A DNA stretch of 64,000 nt from Salinivenus lutea. GTDB lineage: Bacteria > Bacteroidota > Rhodothermia > Rhodothermales > Salinibacteraceae. The stretch spans positions 1-64,000 of the forward strand of contig NCRC01000008.1 in assembly GCA_002894685.1 (NCBI GenBank). Direction: 5' to 3'. Every line of letters begins with the position of its first letter. Positions within the stretch are counted from its first letter, which is position 1. Positions 1 through 9,368 of this stretch are shown one piece after another. A program made the position numbers and the translations under genes. Under the pieces are notes generated by a model. It had not been told where the DNA came from. It saw nothing but the letters and a program-made list of their open reading frames with translations, and made no database searches.

Positions 1-22
1 GGGTGGTAAGCGTTCGGGGGGG

Positions 23-1153
23 TCAGTACCAGTGCGGGGCCAGGAGTTCCAGGACCTGCGTGCTCGTCTGTTTGTTCTGTTCGGCAATGGCGTCGCGACG
101 GGAGACGCTAAAGGTTTTCTCGGAGTCGTGGAGCGTGGGGGAAAGGGGGTCGTCGAGGTGGGGCTGCCACCGGTTGCGCCAGGTGTCGGGGAGCGAGGCG
201 GGCACGGCCCGATCCTGCACGCGAAGCGCGAGGAGCGTCCAGATCCGGGCGACGGCGTCCAGGCGGTACCCCCCGCCAAAGGTGCAGAGCAGTTGGCCGT
301 CGGTGTGCTCGTCGGCCAGGGTAAACAGCCGGTCAAAGAGGGTCTCGTAGGCCTGCGTGGTGAGGAGCAGGTCGGCCAGCGGGTCGCTGAAGTGGGCGTC
401 GGCCCCGCACTGGGCCACGAGCACGTCGGGCCCGAAGTGGTCGAGGGCGTACGGGACCACCCGCTCGAAGGCCTCGAGGTAGCTGTCGGGCTCCGTATGC
501 GGCATGAGGGGGACGTTCACCGCCGTGCCTGTGCCGGCGCCCTTCCCGATCTCGTCCACGTGCCCGGTGCCGGGATACAGGTACTCCCCCGATTCGTGCA
601 GGCTAATTGTGAGCACCCCGGGGTCCTCGTAGTGCAACCACTGCACCCCATCGCCGTGGTGCACGTCGATGTCGACGTACGCGACCCGAAGGTCCTGCTC
701 CCGCAGCCAGTCGATGGCGACGGAGAGGTCGTTGTAGACACAGAACCCGGCGGCTTCCTCGTGGCGGGCATGGTGCAGGCCCCCGCCCATCTGCAGCACA
801 CGGGGAGTCGCGCCGTCGACGATCCGGCGGGCGCCATGGAGCGTGCCGCCGACGAGGCCACGGGCAGCGGCGTCCATGTGCTCGAAGACGGGGACGTCGC
901 CGGTATCCAGCCCAAACGTATGGGCTTTGGGGGGCGGCGTGCCGTCGGAGGCCGCCTCCACGGCGGAGACGAACCGGTCCCCGTGCACCCGTCGCACGTC
1001 GGCCCGGGTCGCGACCGGCGGCGCCACGGGGTCGACGGGAGGGCCGAGGGCCCCCAGGAGATCGATCACCATTCTCTGCCGCGTCGGACTGAAAGGATGC
1101 TCCGGCCCAAAGTCGTAGTCGAGATACCGGTCGTGGTACAGGAGCGGCGACAC
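23..1153 (-). CDS. AcuC-like histone deacetylase family protein
   Basis: 376-residue protein of the zinc-dependent histone deacetylase/AcuC/acetylpolyamine amidohydrolase family, expected to remove acetyl groups from lysines or small amines in the cytoplasm. Visible motifs: the active-site His pair GGGLHHA (about 123-129), the zinc-binding DIDVHHGDG (161-169, ligands D163 and H165), QCGADAH (248-254, third ligand D252) and the late GGGY carrying the transition-state tyrosine. The ATG start gives an N-terminus (SPLLYHDRYLDYDFG) that matches the family. It lies 27 bp downstream of a thioesterase gene, which follows accA, so the three probably form an acetyl-CoA-related operon. In Bacillus AcuC deacetylates acetyl-CoA synthetase; that substrate is only an inference here. 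The family call is firm and the substrate unknown. Confidence 0.9.
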   Translation of the reverse strand: MSPLLYHDRYLDYDFGPEHPFSPTRQRMVIDLLGALGPPVDPVAPPVATRADVRRVHGDRFVSAVEAASDGTPPPKAHTFGLDTGDVPVFEHMDAAARGLVGGTLHGARRIVDGATPRVLQMGGGLHHARHEEAAGFCVYNDLSVAIDWLREQDLRVAYVDIDVHHGDGVQWLHYEDPGVLTISLHESGEYLYPGTGHVDEIGKGAGTGTAVNVPLMPHTEPDSYLEAFERVVPYALDHFGPDVLVAQCGADAHFSDPLADLLLTTQAYETLFDRLFTLADEHTDGQLLCTFGGGYRLDAVARIWTLLALRVQDRAVPASLPDTWRNRWQPHLDDPLSPTLHDSEKTFSVSRRDAIAEQNKQTSTQVLELLAPHWY

Positions 1154-1180
1154 GGCAGCGAGGCGCAGGTGACGGACGGA

Positions 1181-1597
1181 TTAGGACGAGAGGGCGTCGG
1201 CAAAGACCGTGCGCACCGCCTCCGGGGCCCTCGTCGGGCGGCGGCGGTCCGCATCCATGAAGCACAGCGTGGTGTGGCCGGAGGCGAGCAGGGGCGACTC
1301 GTCCCGGCGGCGGACCGCGTACTCGATCGGCACACGCACGGAGGGCATTTCTTCGAACCGCACGGTGATGTCGAGCAGATCGTCGTAGTGGGCCGGCCCC
1401 CGATATTGCACTTCTACATTCACGACGGGCATAATCAGGCCCTGCTCCTCGAGGCTGCGGTACGAGACGCCCAGGTTGCGGAGGGCCTCGGTGCGCCCGG
1501 CCTCGAAGTAGTCGAGATAGTGGGTGTGGTACACGACCCCCATCGGGTCGCATTCGCGATACCGCACACGGTGGGAATGAGAGTACTCGTAGGCCAC
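1181..1597 (-). CDS. YbgC/FadM-type acyl-CoA thioesterase
   Basis: 138-residue single hot-dog domain of the 4-hydroxybenzoyl-CoA thioesterase type, a usual length for YbgC-like enzymes that hydrolyse acyl-CoA. The N-terminal RVRYRECDPMGVVYHTHYL block holds the catalytic aspartate (D17) with the family pattern of D, P, G and a following Y/H cluster. A second conserved stretch, VQYRGPAHYDD, follows at about 62-72. The gene starts at ATG 31 bp after the accA stop and ends 27 bp before the deacetylase, so it is probably cotranscribed from accA. The link to acetyl-CoA carboxylase suggests a role in acyl-CoA or fatty-acid turnover. The substrate cannot be read from sequence. Confidence 0.88.
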   Translation of the reverse strand: MAYEYSHSHRVRYRECDPMGVVYHTHYLDYFEAGRTEALRNLGVSYRSLEEQGLIMPVVNVEVQYRGPAHYDDLLDITVRFEEMPSVRVPIEYAVRRRDESPLLASGHTTLCFMDADRRRPTRAPEAVRTVFADALSS

Positions 1598-1628
1598 GAC
1601 GAGACGGAGGGCGGGGAAAGCAGCCGGA

Positions 1629-2639
1629 CTAGCGGGACGAGGAGGACACGGGCGGGCCGGTTTCGTAGGCGCCCAGGGCGTCGTATTTTTCCAGTCGCTG
1701 GTCGAGGAGGGTCGACGACTCCACCGCCTCCAGTTCCTGAAGGGTGTTGGCGATGGCCCCTCCGACGGCCGTGTAGGTGGCCTCCGGGTCTCGATGCGCG
1801 CCCCCTACCGGTTCGTCCACAATCTCGTCGATGACATCGATCTCCACGAGGTCTTTCGCCGTGAGCTTGAGGGCGCGGGCGGCGTCTTCCTTGTGGTCCC
1901 ACGACCGCCAGAGGATTTGGGAGCAGCTCTCCGGGGCAATGACGGAATACCAGGCATTCTCGAGCATCAGGATGCGGTCGCCGAGCCCGATTCCGATGGC
2001 CCCCCCAGACGCCCCCTCGCCAATGACGACACTTATGATGGGGACGGGAAGGCGGGCCATCTCCTTCAGGTTGTGGGCAATGGCCTCGGCCTGGCCCCGC
2101 TCCTCGGCCCCCATGCCCGGGTAGGCGCCGGGGGTGTCGAGGAGCGTCACGACGGGCTTGTCGAACTTCGCCGCCATTTGCATCAGGCGCTCGGCCTTGC
2201 GGTAGCCTTCCGGGTTCGGCATGCCGAAGCGGCGGTACTTCCGCTCCTTGGTGTCGCGCCCCTTCTGGTGACCGATCACCATGACGGTGCGGTTGCGGTA
2301 GCCGTACCGTTCCCCCTGAAACTCCGCAAATCCGCCCACGACGGATCGGTCGTCCCCAAAGGTGCGGTCGCCGTGTAGCTCAATGAACCCGTCGGTCCAG
2401 GCATCAATGTGGTCGAGCGTGTAGGGCCGCCGCGGGTGGCGGGCAATCTGGACGCGCTGCCACCGGGTGAGGTTGTGGTAGATGGAGGTGCGCAGCTCCT
2501 CAACCCGCGACTCGAGCGCGTCGATCTCGTCGGAGAGATCTTCTTGGGTCTCTTCGTTGAGCTGCCGCATCTCTGCGAGCTTGTCCTCCAGCTCCACGAG
2601 CGGCTTTTCGAAGTCCAGTAGGTACTCGTCGTCGGCCAT
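1629..2639 (-). CDS. accA: acetyl-CoA carboxylase carboxyltransferase subunit alpha
   Basis: 336-residue AccA, which pairs with AccD to move the carboxyl group from biotin to acetyl-CoA in the first step of fatty-acid synthesis. An N-terminal helical section ([15 protein letters not shown]) precedes the crotonase-fold core. Typical AccA blocks are present: [44 protein letters not shown] and [18 protein letters not shown]. The length is slightly above E. coli AccA. It is the first gene of a minus-strand group with the thioesterase and deacetylase genes, and its start faces the divergent respiratory operon across about 370 bp. No accD was seen in this window. Confidence 0.96.
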   Translation of the reverse strand: MADDEYLLDFEKPLVELEDKLAEMRQLNEETQEDLSDEIDALESRVEELRTSIYHNLTRWQRVQIARHPRRPYTLDHIDAWTDGFIELHGDRTFGDDRSVVGGFAEFQGERYGYRNRTVMVIGHQKGRDTKERKYRRFGMPNPEGYRKAERLMQMAAKFDKPVVTLLDTPGAYPGMGAEERGQAEAIAHNLKEMARLPVPIISVVIGEGASGGAIGIGLGDRILMLENAWYSVIAPESCSQILWRSWDHKEDAARALKLTAKDLVEIDVIDEIVDEPVGGAHRDPEATYTAVGGAIANTLQELEAVESSTLLDQRLEKYDALGAYETGPPVSSSSR

Positions 2640-2863
2640 GTCTGGAGATCGGTTCGTGAGAAACGCCCACTACGCCCGTATAGTATGACTGATGGAAGCC
2701 GAAATGACAACGTCGCGACCGCCAATTTCCCCAAACCCTCTCCGAGATGCGTCTGTTGGCTCCGCCCAGCGGACCGCTTAGCGAGTGGCTAACGTGTTCA
2801 TGGTGCGGATAGTTAAGGTTTAGCGGAAAACGGGTGGGATTTCCCCGAAGGAGGACAATGGTT

Positions 2864-2892
2864 TTGGGTTGGTCGCGGCTCTGCTATATATT
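2864..2892 (+). promoter_or_regulatory. candidate promoter of the alternative complex III operon
   Basis: TTGGGT at 2864-2869 is followed by a 17-base spacer and TATATT at 2887-2892, a good sigma-70-type match. It also roughly fits the Bacteroidota form (TTG, about 18 bases, TA-rich box). It lies about 120 bases upstream of the chosen actA ATG, in an AT-richer patch of an otherwise GC-rich gap between the divergent accA and actA genes. No start-site data are available. Confidence 0.45.
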
Positions 2893-3012
2893 CCGTTACG
2901 GTTTTGTCAGGAGAACGCTCGCCGGGCCTGCCGCCGGGGGACCTGTTTCACTATCCACGCGCGATCGGGGGCCGCAAGGGCCGATCGCTTCCCGTCGAAC
3001 GCCGAACACCGT

Positions 3013-3666
3013 ATGCCGCAGCTTTTCCCGAAAAAGGCCAACACTCTGCCGGTCCTATCCCTCGTGGGGGCACTCCTGGGCGGCGTGCTGTTGGTCGTCC
3101 TCGTGTGGTACTACTTCTCGCCTGAATTTACGACCGTCGGGTACCAGCCCGACCAGCCCGTGCCCTACAGCCACGAGCTGCACGTCGACAAGCTGGGGAT
3201 GGACTGTCAGTATTGCCACACGAACGTGGCAAACTCGAAGCACGCCAACATCCCCCCGACGCAGACGTGCATGAACTGCCACAACCAGATTCAGACCGAA
3301 TCGCCGAATCTGCTGAAGGTGCGCGAGAGCTGGGCCGAGGATGAGTCCATTCAGTGGACCAAGGTGAATCACCTCCCCGATTATGCACACTTCAGCCACG
3401 CGGCGCACGTAGACAAGGGCGTCGGCTGCGAGACGTGCCACGGGCGCATTGACAAGATGGGGGCGGAGGGCGTGTACCAGGCCGAGCCCCTGTCGATGGG
3501 CTGGTGCCTGGAGTGTCATCGTCAGCCCGAGTTGTATCTCCGGCCCGACGATCAGATCACGGCGATGGGCTACACCCAGCCGGCCAACTTCGTGGAGCGA
3601 AACCTGGAGCGCATCCGGGACGAGAACATTCAGCCGCCCACTAACTGTTCGGCCTGCCACTACTAA
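3013..3666 (+). CDS. actA: alternative complex III pentaheme cytochrome c subunit ActA
   Basis: 217-residue multiheme cytochrome c of the quinol:cytochrome c oxidoreductase called alternative complex III. One N-terminal membrane helix (about residues 12-35) anchors a periplasmic domain with five CXXCH heme sites: CQYCH, CMNCH, CETCH, CLECH and CSACH. Five hemes is the expected number for ActA, which collects electrons from the complex for a soluble carrier or oxidase. The open frame extends to 2869, but that stretch is arginine-rich without family character and overlaps the promoter, so ATG 3013 is preferred. It is the first gene of the act cluster, 75 bp before actB. Confidence 0.93.
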   Translation: MPQLFPKKANTLPVLSLVGALLGGVLLVVLVWYYFSPEFTTVGYQPDQPVPYSHELHVDKLGMDCQYCHTNVANSKHANIPPTQTCMNCHNQIQTESPNLLKVRESWAEDESIQWTKVNHLPDYAHFSHAAHVDKGVGCETCHGRIDKMGAEGVYQAEPLSMGWCLECHRQPELYLRPDDQITAMGYTQPANFVERNLERIRDENIQPPTNCSACHY

Positions 3667-3693
3667 GAGCAGCCGGCGACCGTCTTCCGTGGA

Positions 3694-3709
3694 GGCACTG
3701 CGTAGTGCC
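3694..3709 (+). other. small hairpin between actA and actB
   Basis: GGCACT (3694-3699) and AGTGCC (3704-3709) form a perfect 6-bp stem with a GCGT loop in the 75-base actA-actB spacer. No T-tract follows, so it is not a standard terminator. It might stabilise or mark processing of the actA message. This is inferred from sequence only. Confidence 0.3.
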
Positions 3710-3741
3710 CTTCCCTACCACCCGCAACGCCACAGCGTAGC

Positions 3742-6700
3742 ATGATTGAGCTTGACGTCATCGACTCGGACACGGCCGACCGCGACGACGAGTCGGGGCC
3801 CCAATTTTGGCGCCATCCCGCGGAGCGAGGCCAAAACGCCGCCGACTCGGGCGAGAATCCGGAGTTTGGGCCGGGAGCCAGCGAGCCGCCCGACGGGGCG
3901 TCGCGACGTCAGTTCTTACAGTTGATGGGGGCGGCCATGGCCATGCCCGGTCTCGCCGGTTGCCGCCGGCCGGAAGAGAAGATCCTCCCCTACGCCCGGG
4001 CCCCGGAAGGACAAATGCCGGGCATCCCCCAGCGGTACGCCACGGGCATGCCGTTTCGGGATGTGCTGCGTCCGGTGCTGGTGCAAAGCCATGAAGGGCG
4101 CCCGACAAAGGTGGAGGGCAACGGGGAGCATCCGGTGGGGCAGAGCGGGACCAGCTCGTTCGAGCAGGCGTCGGTGCTTAACGTCTACGACCCGGATCGC
4201 AGCCGCACGGTCCGCCGCGACGGCGCCCCGTCGTCCTGGGACGACTTCGTCTCGTTCTGCCGCGGGTTGGCCGACCAGGCCGACCAGCGCTCGGTGGCCG
4301 TGCTCGTGGAGGAAACGTCCTCGCCCACTGTGCAGGCCATGCGCCAGCGCCTGGAGGACCGGTTCTCGGACCTCCGGTGGGTGACGTACGCGGCGGGGGG
4401 CGACGATCCGGTGCGTCGCGGAACCGAGCAGGCGTTTGGTCGCCCGCTCCGCCCCCGGTACAATCTGGGGGAGGCCGAGGTCATGCTGAGTCTCGACTCG
4501 GATTTCCTGGACGGCAAGCACCGCGACTTCCTGCACAACACGCAGGCCTTCGCGGAGGGGCGACGGCTGCAGAGCACCGACGACGAGATGAGTCGTCTTT
4601 ACACGGTGGAGAGTACGTTTTCGACGACGGGCGGATCGGCGGACCACCGGCTCGCCCTGCCGGCGCGTCGCATCCGGGCGTTTGCGGCGGCCCTCGGAGC
4701 CGAGTTGGGCGTGGGCACGGCCCCGGACGTGTCGTGGAGCGACCGGGAACAGGCGTACGTGCGCGAGATTGCCCGTGATCTGCGACAGGCCGGGGAGCAG
4801 GGCGTCGTGCTGGCCGGCGAGTCGCAGCCGCCCGAGGTGCATGCCCTGGCGATGGCCATCAATCAGCGGCTCGGGGCGCTGGGGACCACGGTGACGCTGC
4901 TGGACGCCGCCGATACGGCGTCCGCGCAGGAGGAGAGCGTGGCCGACCTGACGGACGCGATGCGGCAGGGCGCGATCGATACGCTCTTTATGGTCGGCAC
5001 GAACCCGGTCTACGACGCGCCGGCCGAGCTGGGGGTTGAGGAGGCGCTACAGAATGTAGAGAACACGGTGCACCTGGGCCTCTTCCGAAACGAAACGGCC
5101 CGGGTCAGCGACTGGCACGTGCCGCGGGCACACTACCTGGAGCAGTGGGGGGACGGCCGCGCCTACGACGGCACACTGTCCATCATTCAGCCGCTCATCC
5201 GCCCGCTGTACGACGACGCCCACTCGGAGATTGAGGTGCTGAACCTTGCCGCCACCGGGGTCGACGCCGCCGGGTACGATCTGGTGCGCGAGCAGTGGCG
5301 CGATCAGCTTTCCGGGTCGTTTGAGGAGCAGTGGCGGCAGGCGCTGCACGACGGGTACCTTGAGGATACCCAGTTCGAGGAAGTCTCGGCGGGCACGGCG
5401 CAGGTGCCGGAGGTGTCCGGGCCGTCCGACCCGGACGACCTGGAAGTGGTCTTTCGGCTCGACCCGAAGCTGCTGGACGGCCGCTTCTCCAACAACCCGT
5501 GGATGCAGGAGCTGCCCCACCCGGTGACGAAGATCGTCTGGGACAATGTGGCGATGATGAGTCAGGCCACGGCCAACGAGCTGGGCGTGGAGGTGCAGTA
5601 CAGCGAAGGAAACTTCTACGCCGACCGCATCGAGCTTTCGGTGAACGGGGAGACGGTGGAGCTGCCCGTCTGGGTCCAGCCCGGCTATCCCGACGGCTCG
5701 ATTGGCGTGTCGATGGGCTATGGCCGCACCCTGGCCACGACGCGCGAGTCGTACAGCACGCCGTTTTGGGACGTGACGGACGAGGTCGATGTGTACAACG
5801 GCGGGCCGATTGCGGGCGGGCTGGATGACGACGACAATCCGACGGATGTGGTCGGCGAAAACGTTGCCCCGCTCCGACCGATGGGCCAGCGCGTCGCCAC
5901 CGGCGCGACGGCCGAGAAGGTGGACAGCGGATACCTCATCGCGACGACGCAGGAGGAAGGCTCGATGGAGGGCCGTCCCATTGTGCGGTGGGCAACCCTT
6001 GAGGAGTTTCGGGAGGACCCGTACTTCGTCGACGACGACCAGCCGTATGTTCCGCACCTGAACGATGACGAGGGCCACGACGGGGAGGGGCATGGCGACG
6101 GTGAGCACGGAGGAGACGAGAGCCACGGGCAGGGCGATTCCTCCGTGGGGGGAGACGGGGCCGTGCAGAGCGAAGAGGCCTACGGGCTGGTGGCCGGTCC
6201 GGGATCGGACGCTCATACGGTGAGCGACGTGCCGGAGGGCACGCAGGTGGAGCCGGAAGGGGAGAAGACGCGGGGGCAGCGCCAGCGGGAGTACCCGATG
6301 GCGTGGCAGGAAAATCACCCGCAGGATCAGGAGGCGATGAAGAACAATCCCTACTACGGGAACCAGTGGGGCATGTCCATCGACCTGAACACCTGCACGG
6401 GCTGTAATGCCTGCGTGGTGGCCTGCACCAGCGAGAACAACGTCCAGGTGGTGGGCAAGGAGGAGGTGAGCCGGGGGCGGCACATGTACTGGATTCGGAA
6501 TGACCGGTACTACGTGACGGAAGGGGCGGAGGACGACAACCCGGACATGATGACGCAGCCGGTGATGTGCCAGCACTGCGAGAACGCCCCCTGCGAGTCG
6601 GTCTGCCCGGTTGCGGCCACCGTGCACTCGCCGGATGGGACGAACCAGATGATCTACAACCGCTGCATCGGCACGCGGTACTGCGCGAACAACTGCCCGT

Positions 6701-7116
6701 ACAAAGTCCGGCGCTTCAACTTCTACGACTGGACGAACACGCTGCCGACCGAGGTGCAGATGGCCCAAAATCCGGAGGTGACGGTCCGCTCGCGGGGCGT
6801 GATGGAGAAGTGCTCCTGGTGCGTACACCGCATCCGCGGCAAGCAGCAGCAGGCCGACAATGAGGACCGGGACCTGCAGCCGAATGAGGTAGAGACGGCC
6901 TGTCAGCAGGCGTGTCCTACGGATGCCATCACATTTGGGGACCTCAACAATCCGGAGAGCGACGTGGTGAAGGAGAAGGAAAACCCGCGCCGATACGAGT
7001 TGCTTTCGTACCTCAACACGAAGCCCCGGTTGTCTTACCTCGGACGAGTTCGGAATACGAATCCCCGCCTCGAAGATGCACTGGCGTCCACCGACACCGC
7101 GACGACCAGCGCGTAA
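3742..7116 (+). CDS. actB: alternative complex III molybdopterin-type/iron-sulfur subunit ActB
   Basis: 1124-residue fusion typical of ActB. After an acidic leader comes a twin-arginine signal (SRRQFLQLM, RR at 55-56) ending in a lipobox-like LAGC (Cys 74), so it is probably Tat-exported and perhaps lipid-anchored. The middle, about 90-770, resembles a molybdopterin oxidoreductase, although ActB is known not to carry the cofactor. The C-terminal 250 residues form a ferredoxin-like domain with four cysteine groups: CTGCNACVVAC (from 885), CQHCENAPCESVC, CIGTRYCANNC, and CSWC with a later CQQAC. The GT in place of a cysteine in the third group is usual in ActB and fits a 3Fe-4S cluster. A linker rich in His, Asp, Glu and Gly (about 773-810) joins the two halves. 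Confidence 0.95.
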   Translation: MIELDVIDSDTADRDDESGPQFWRHPAERGQNAADSGENPEFGPGASEPPDGASRRQFLQLMGAAMAMPGLAGCRRPEEKILPYARAPEGQMPGIPQRYATGMPFRDVLRPVLVQSHEGRPTKVEGNGEHPVGQSGTSSFEQASVLNVYDPDRSRTVRRDGAPSSWDDFVSFCRGLADQADQRSVAVLVEETSSPTVQAMRQRLEDRFSDLRWVTYAAGGDDPVRRGTEQAFGRPLRPRYNLGEAEVMLSLDSDFLDGKHRDFLHNTQAFAEGRRLQSTDDEMSRLYTVESTFSTTGGSADHRLALPARRIRAFAAALGAELGVGTAPDVSWSDREQAYVREIARDLRQAGEQGVVLAGESQPPEVHALAMAINQRLGALGTTVTLLDAADTASAQEESVADLTDAMRQGAIDTLFMVGTNPVYDAPAELGVEEALQNVENTVHLGLFRNETARVSDWHVPRAHYLEQWGDGRAYDGTLSIIQPLIRPLYDDAHSEIEVLNLAATGVDAAGYDLVREQWRDQLSGSFEEQWRQALHDGYLEDTQFEEVSAGTAQVPEVSGPSDPDDLEVVFRLDPKLLDGRFSNNPWMQELPHPVTKIVWDNVAMMSQATANELGVEVQYSEGNFYADRIELSVNGETVELPVWVQPGYPDGSIGVSMGYGRTLATTRESYSTPFWDVTDEVDVYNGGPIAGGLDDDDNPTDVVGENVAPLRPMGQRVATGATAEKVDSGYLIATTQEEGSMEGRPIVRWATLEEFREDPYFVDDDQPYVPHLNDDEGHDGEGHGDGEHGGDESHGQGDSSVGGDGAVQSEEAYGLVAGPGSDAHTVSDVPEGTQVEPEGEKTRGQRQREYPMAWQENHPQDQEAMKNNPYYGNQWGMSIDLNTCTGCNACVVACTSENNVQVVGKEEVSRGRHMYWIRNDRYYVTEGAEDDNPDMMTQPVMCQHCENAPCESVCPVAATVHSPDGTNQMIYNRCIGTRYCANNCPYKVRRFNFYDWTNTLPTEVQMAQNPEVTVRSRGVMEKCSWCVHRIRGKQQQADNEDRDLQPNEVETACQQACPTDAITFGDLNNPESDVVKEKENPRRYELLSYLNTKPRLSYLGRVRNTNPRLEDALASTDTATTSA

Positions 7117-7157
7117 CCCCCCTGCACGCTCCCCTGTAGAATCAACCCGAGAAGCTC

Positions 7158-8660
7158 GTGGCGCACAAAGAGGAATCCAAATCGATTCCGACCGACCCGT
7201 CGGCGCAGGACCCGGCGCATGGGGATGGGGATCGCCTCATCAAGGGCAACCTCTCCTTCCATGACATCACCGAGATGGTGTCGCGGCACACGGAGAAAAA
7301 AGCCCCCCTGGCGTGGTACGTGGCGTTCGCCACGGCCCTGTCCGGCACCCTTCTGCTGCTGGCCATGCTGGCGTATCAGGTGTGGAACGGCGTCGGCGTG
7401 TGGGGCAACAACCAGCCCGTGGGGTGGGGCTGGCCGATCGTCAACTTCGTGTTTTGGGTGGGCATCGGCCACGCCGGTACCCTGATTTCGGCCATTCTGT
7501 TTCTCTTCCGACAGCACTGGCGCACCTCCATTAACCGGGCGGCGGAGGCGATGACGCTGTTCGCGGTGATGTGTGCCCTCATCTTTCCCACGTTCCACGT
7601 GGGGCGCGTCTGGGCCATTTACTGGACGCTCCCGATTCCGAACCAGATGGAGATGTGGCCGCAGTTCAAGAGTCCGCTGCTTTGGGACGTCTTTGCGGTG
7701 TCGAGCTACTTCCTCGTCTCGCTCGTCTTCTGGTACGTCGGCCTGGTGCCCGACCTCGCCACACTCCGCGATCGGGCCTCCAATTTCTGGCGGAAACGCA
7801 TCCTCGGCTTCTTCTCGCTTGGATGGACCGGCGCCAACCGCCACTGGCGCAACTACGAGAAGGCGTACCTCCTGCTCGCCGGCCTTGCCACGCCGCTGGT
7901 GCTCTCGGTCCACTCGGTCGTGTCGTTCGACTTCGCGGTATCGGTTCTGCCGGGCTGGCACACCACCATTTTCCCGCCCTACTTTGTCGCGGGGGCCATT
8001 TTCTCGGGGTTTGCCATGGTGGTGACGCTCATGGTGATTACGCGCGAGATCTATGGGCTGAAGAACCTCATCACGCTCGATCACCTGGAGAAGATGAACA
8101 TCATCATCCTGGTGACCGGAACGATCGTGGGCTTCGCCTACATCACGGAGTTCTTTATGGCCTGGTACTCGGGCGTCGAGTATGAGCAGTATGCCTTCCT
8201 GAACCGCGCCTTTGGGCCGTATGCCTGGGCGTACTGGATCATGATGACCTGCAACCTGGTCTCGCCGCAGCTCTTCTGGTTTAAGAAGCTGCGCCGCTCT
8301 ATTCCCGTGATGTTTGCGCTCTCGATCGTGGTCAACATCGGGATGTGGTTCGAGCGGTTTGTGATTACGATCACGTCGCTGCACCGCGACTTTCTGCCGA
8401 GCTCGTGGGGCTACTTTGAGCCGACCTGGGTCGATATTGGGACGTTTGTCGGTTCGTTCGGGCTCTTCTTTACGCTCTTCCTGCTCTTCCTCCGCTTTGT
8501 GCCGATGGTGGCCATGTCGGAGGTGAAGGGTGTGATGCCGCAGGCCGACCCGCACTACCACGAGGGGGGCGACGGACGCCCGGAGCGCGACGGCGATGCG
8601 CCCTATATTGAGCCGGCCCCGGCGGCCGCTGTTGAGGCCCGCCGACAGAGCAATTCCTAG
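7158..8660 (+). CDS. actC: alternative complex III NrfD-like quinone-binding subunit ActC
   Basis: 500-residue polytopic membrane protein of the NrfD/PsrC family with about ten hydrophobic helices. ActC is one of two homologous membrane subunits of alternative complex III (with ActF), and quinol oxidation is assigned to this subunit. The start is GTG at 7158, the only start that keeps the conserved cytoplasmic N-terminus before the [10 protein letters not shown] segment. The C-terminal tail (about 450-500) is hydrophilic and contains acidic and His residues. It lies 41 bp after actB and 47 bp before actD, within the continuous act cluster. Confidence 0.93.
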   Translation: MAHKEESKSIPTDPSAQDPAHGDGDRLIKGNLSFHDITEMVSRHTEKKAPLAWYVAFATALSGTLLLLAMLAYQVWNGVGVWGNNQPVGWGWPIVNFVFWVGIGHAGTLISAILFLFRQHWRTSINRAAEAMTLFAVMCALIFPTFHVGRVWAIYWTLPIPNQMEMWPQFKSPLLWDVFAVSSYFLVSLVFWYVGLVPDLATLRDRASNFWRKRILGFFSLGWTGANRHWRNYEKAYLLLAGLATPLVLSVHSVVSFDFAVSVLPGWHTTIFPPYFVAGAIFSGFAMVVTLMVITREIYGLKNLITLDHLEKMNIIILVTGTIVGFAYITEFFMAWYSGVEYEQYAFLNRAFGPYAWAYWIMMTCNLVSPQLFWFKKLRRSIPVMFALSIVVNIGMWFERFVITITSLHRDFLPSSWGYFEPTWVDIGTFVGSFGLFFTLFLLFLRFVPMVAMSEVKGVMPQADPHYHEGGDGRPERDGDAPYIEPAPAAAVEARRQSNS

Positions 8661-8707
8661 CCCGTCCGCTCTTCCTGCACGCCTTCTTTCATACGCATCC
8701 ACACGCC

Positions 8708-9313
8708 ATGCTGGACGAACTCCTCCGTGAGATCAAGGCCATGATGGGGATCTACGACAGCGATGCCGACCAGGTCTACGGCCTGCTGGCAGAGTTTCCG
8801 GATCCCGGGGCCCTGCTCCACGCCGCCGAGGCGGTGCGGGAGGAGGGCTACAGCCACTTCGACACGCACAGCCCCTTCCCCATCCACGGGATGGACGACG
8901 CAATGGGGCTGGGCAACTCGAAGGTGGGCTACTTCACGTTCCTCGGGGGCGTGACGGGGCTGGCCACGGCCACGCTCCTGCAGTGGTGGACGGCGGCCGT
9001 CGATTATCCCCTCAACATCAGCGGCAAGCCGTTTTTCGCGGTGGAGCCGTCCGTGCCGATCATGTTCGAGCTGACTGTGCTCTTTGCGGCGTTTGGCGCG
9101 GTGGGCGGCATGCTGGCCCTCAACGGGCTGCCCCGCCCGTACAACCCGCTCTTCTACTCCGAGCGGTTTAAGGGGGCGAGCGACGACCGGTTTTTCCTTC
9201 ACATTGCCGCTAGCGACGATCAGTTCGACGCCGAAGAGACGGCGCGCACGCTCCGCTCCATCGGCGCTCTCCACATTGAACTCGTGCAGGATGACGGGGT
9301 GGCCGACGCGTAA
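8708..9313 (+). CDS. actD: alternative complex III membrane subunit ActD (DUF3341)
   Basis: 201-residue protein of the DUF3341 family, the ActD subunit. It has a soluble N-terminal section with the conserved AEFPDPGALLHAAEAVREEGY and FDTHSPFPIHGMD blocks. Two membrane helices follow (about 75-98 and 115-140), then a C-terminal ferredoxin-like region that includes DDRFFLHIAASD. In the known complex ActD packs against ActC and ActF and has no cofactor. Position and order (act A-B-C-D-E-F) agree with Rhodothermus marinus. The ATG start is supported by alignment of the conserved N-terminal block. Confidence 0.92.
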   Translation: MLDELLREIKAMMGIYDSDADQVYGLLAEFPDPGALLHAAEAVREEGYSHFDTHSPFPIHGMDDAMGLGNSKVGYFTFLGGVTGLATATLLQWWTAAVDYPLNISGKPFFAVEPSVPIMFELTVLFAAFGAVGGMLALNGLPRPYNPLFYSERFKGASDDRFFLHIAASDDQFDAEETARTLRSIGALHIELVQDDGVADA

Positions 9314-9368
9314 CGCTACGGATCCGGCCCCCTGCCGCCTGTTTTTCGACTTGTTTCCTGACCCACCG

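Noticed and set aside
5047-6828. Long open frame on the minus strand inside actB (593 codons)
   Set aside because: It lies fully antisense to a conserved gene, is rich in His, Val and Arg, and has no family motif. It arises from the codon bias of the true gene.
7035-8702. Long minus-strand frame across actC (555 codons)
   Set aside because: It is the complement of conserved membrane-protein codons, with charged low-complexity text and no domain.
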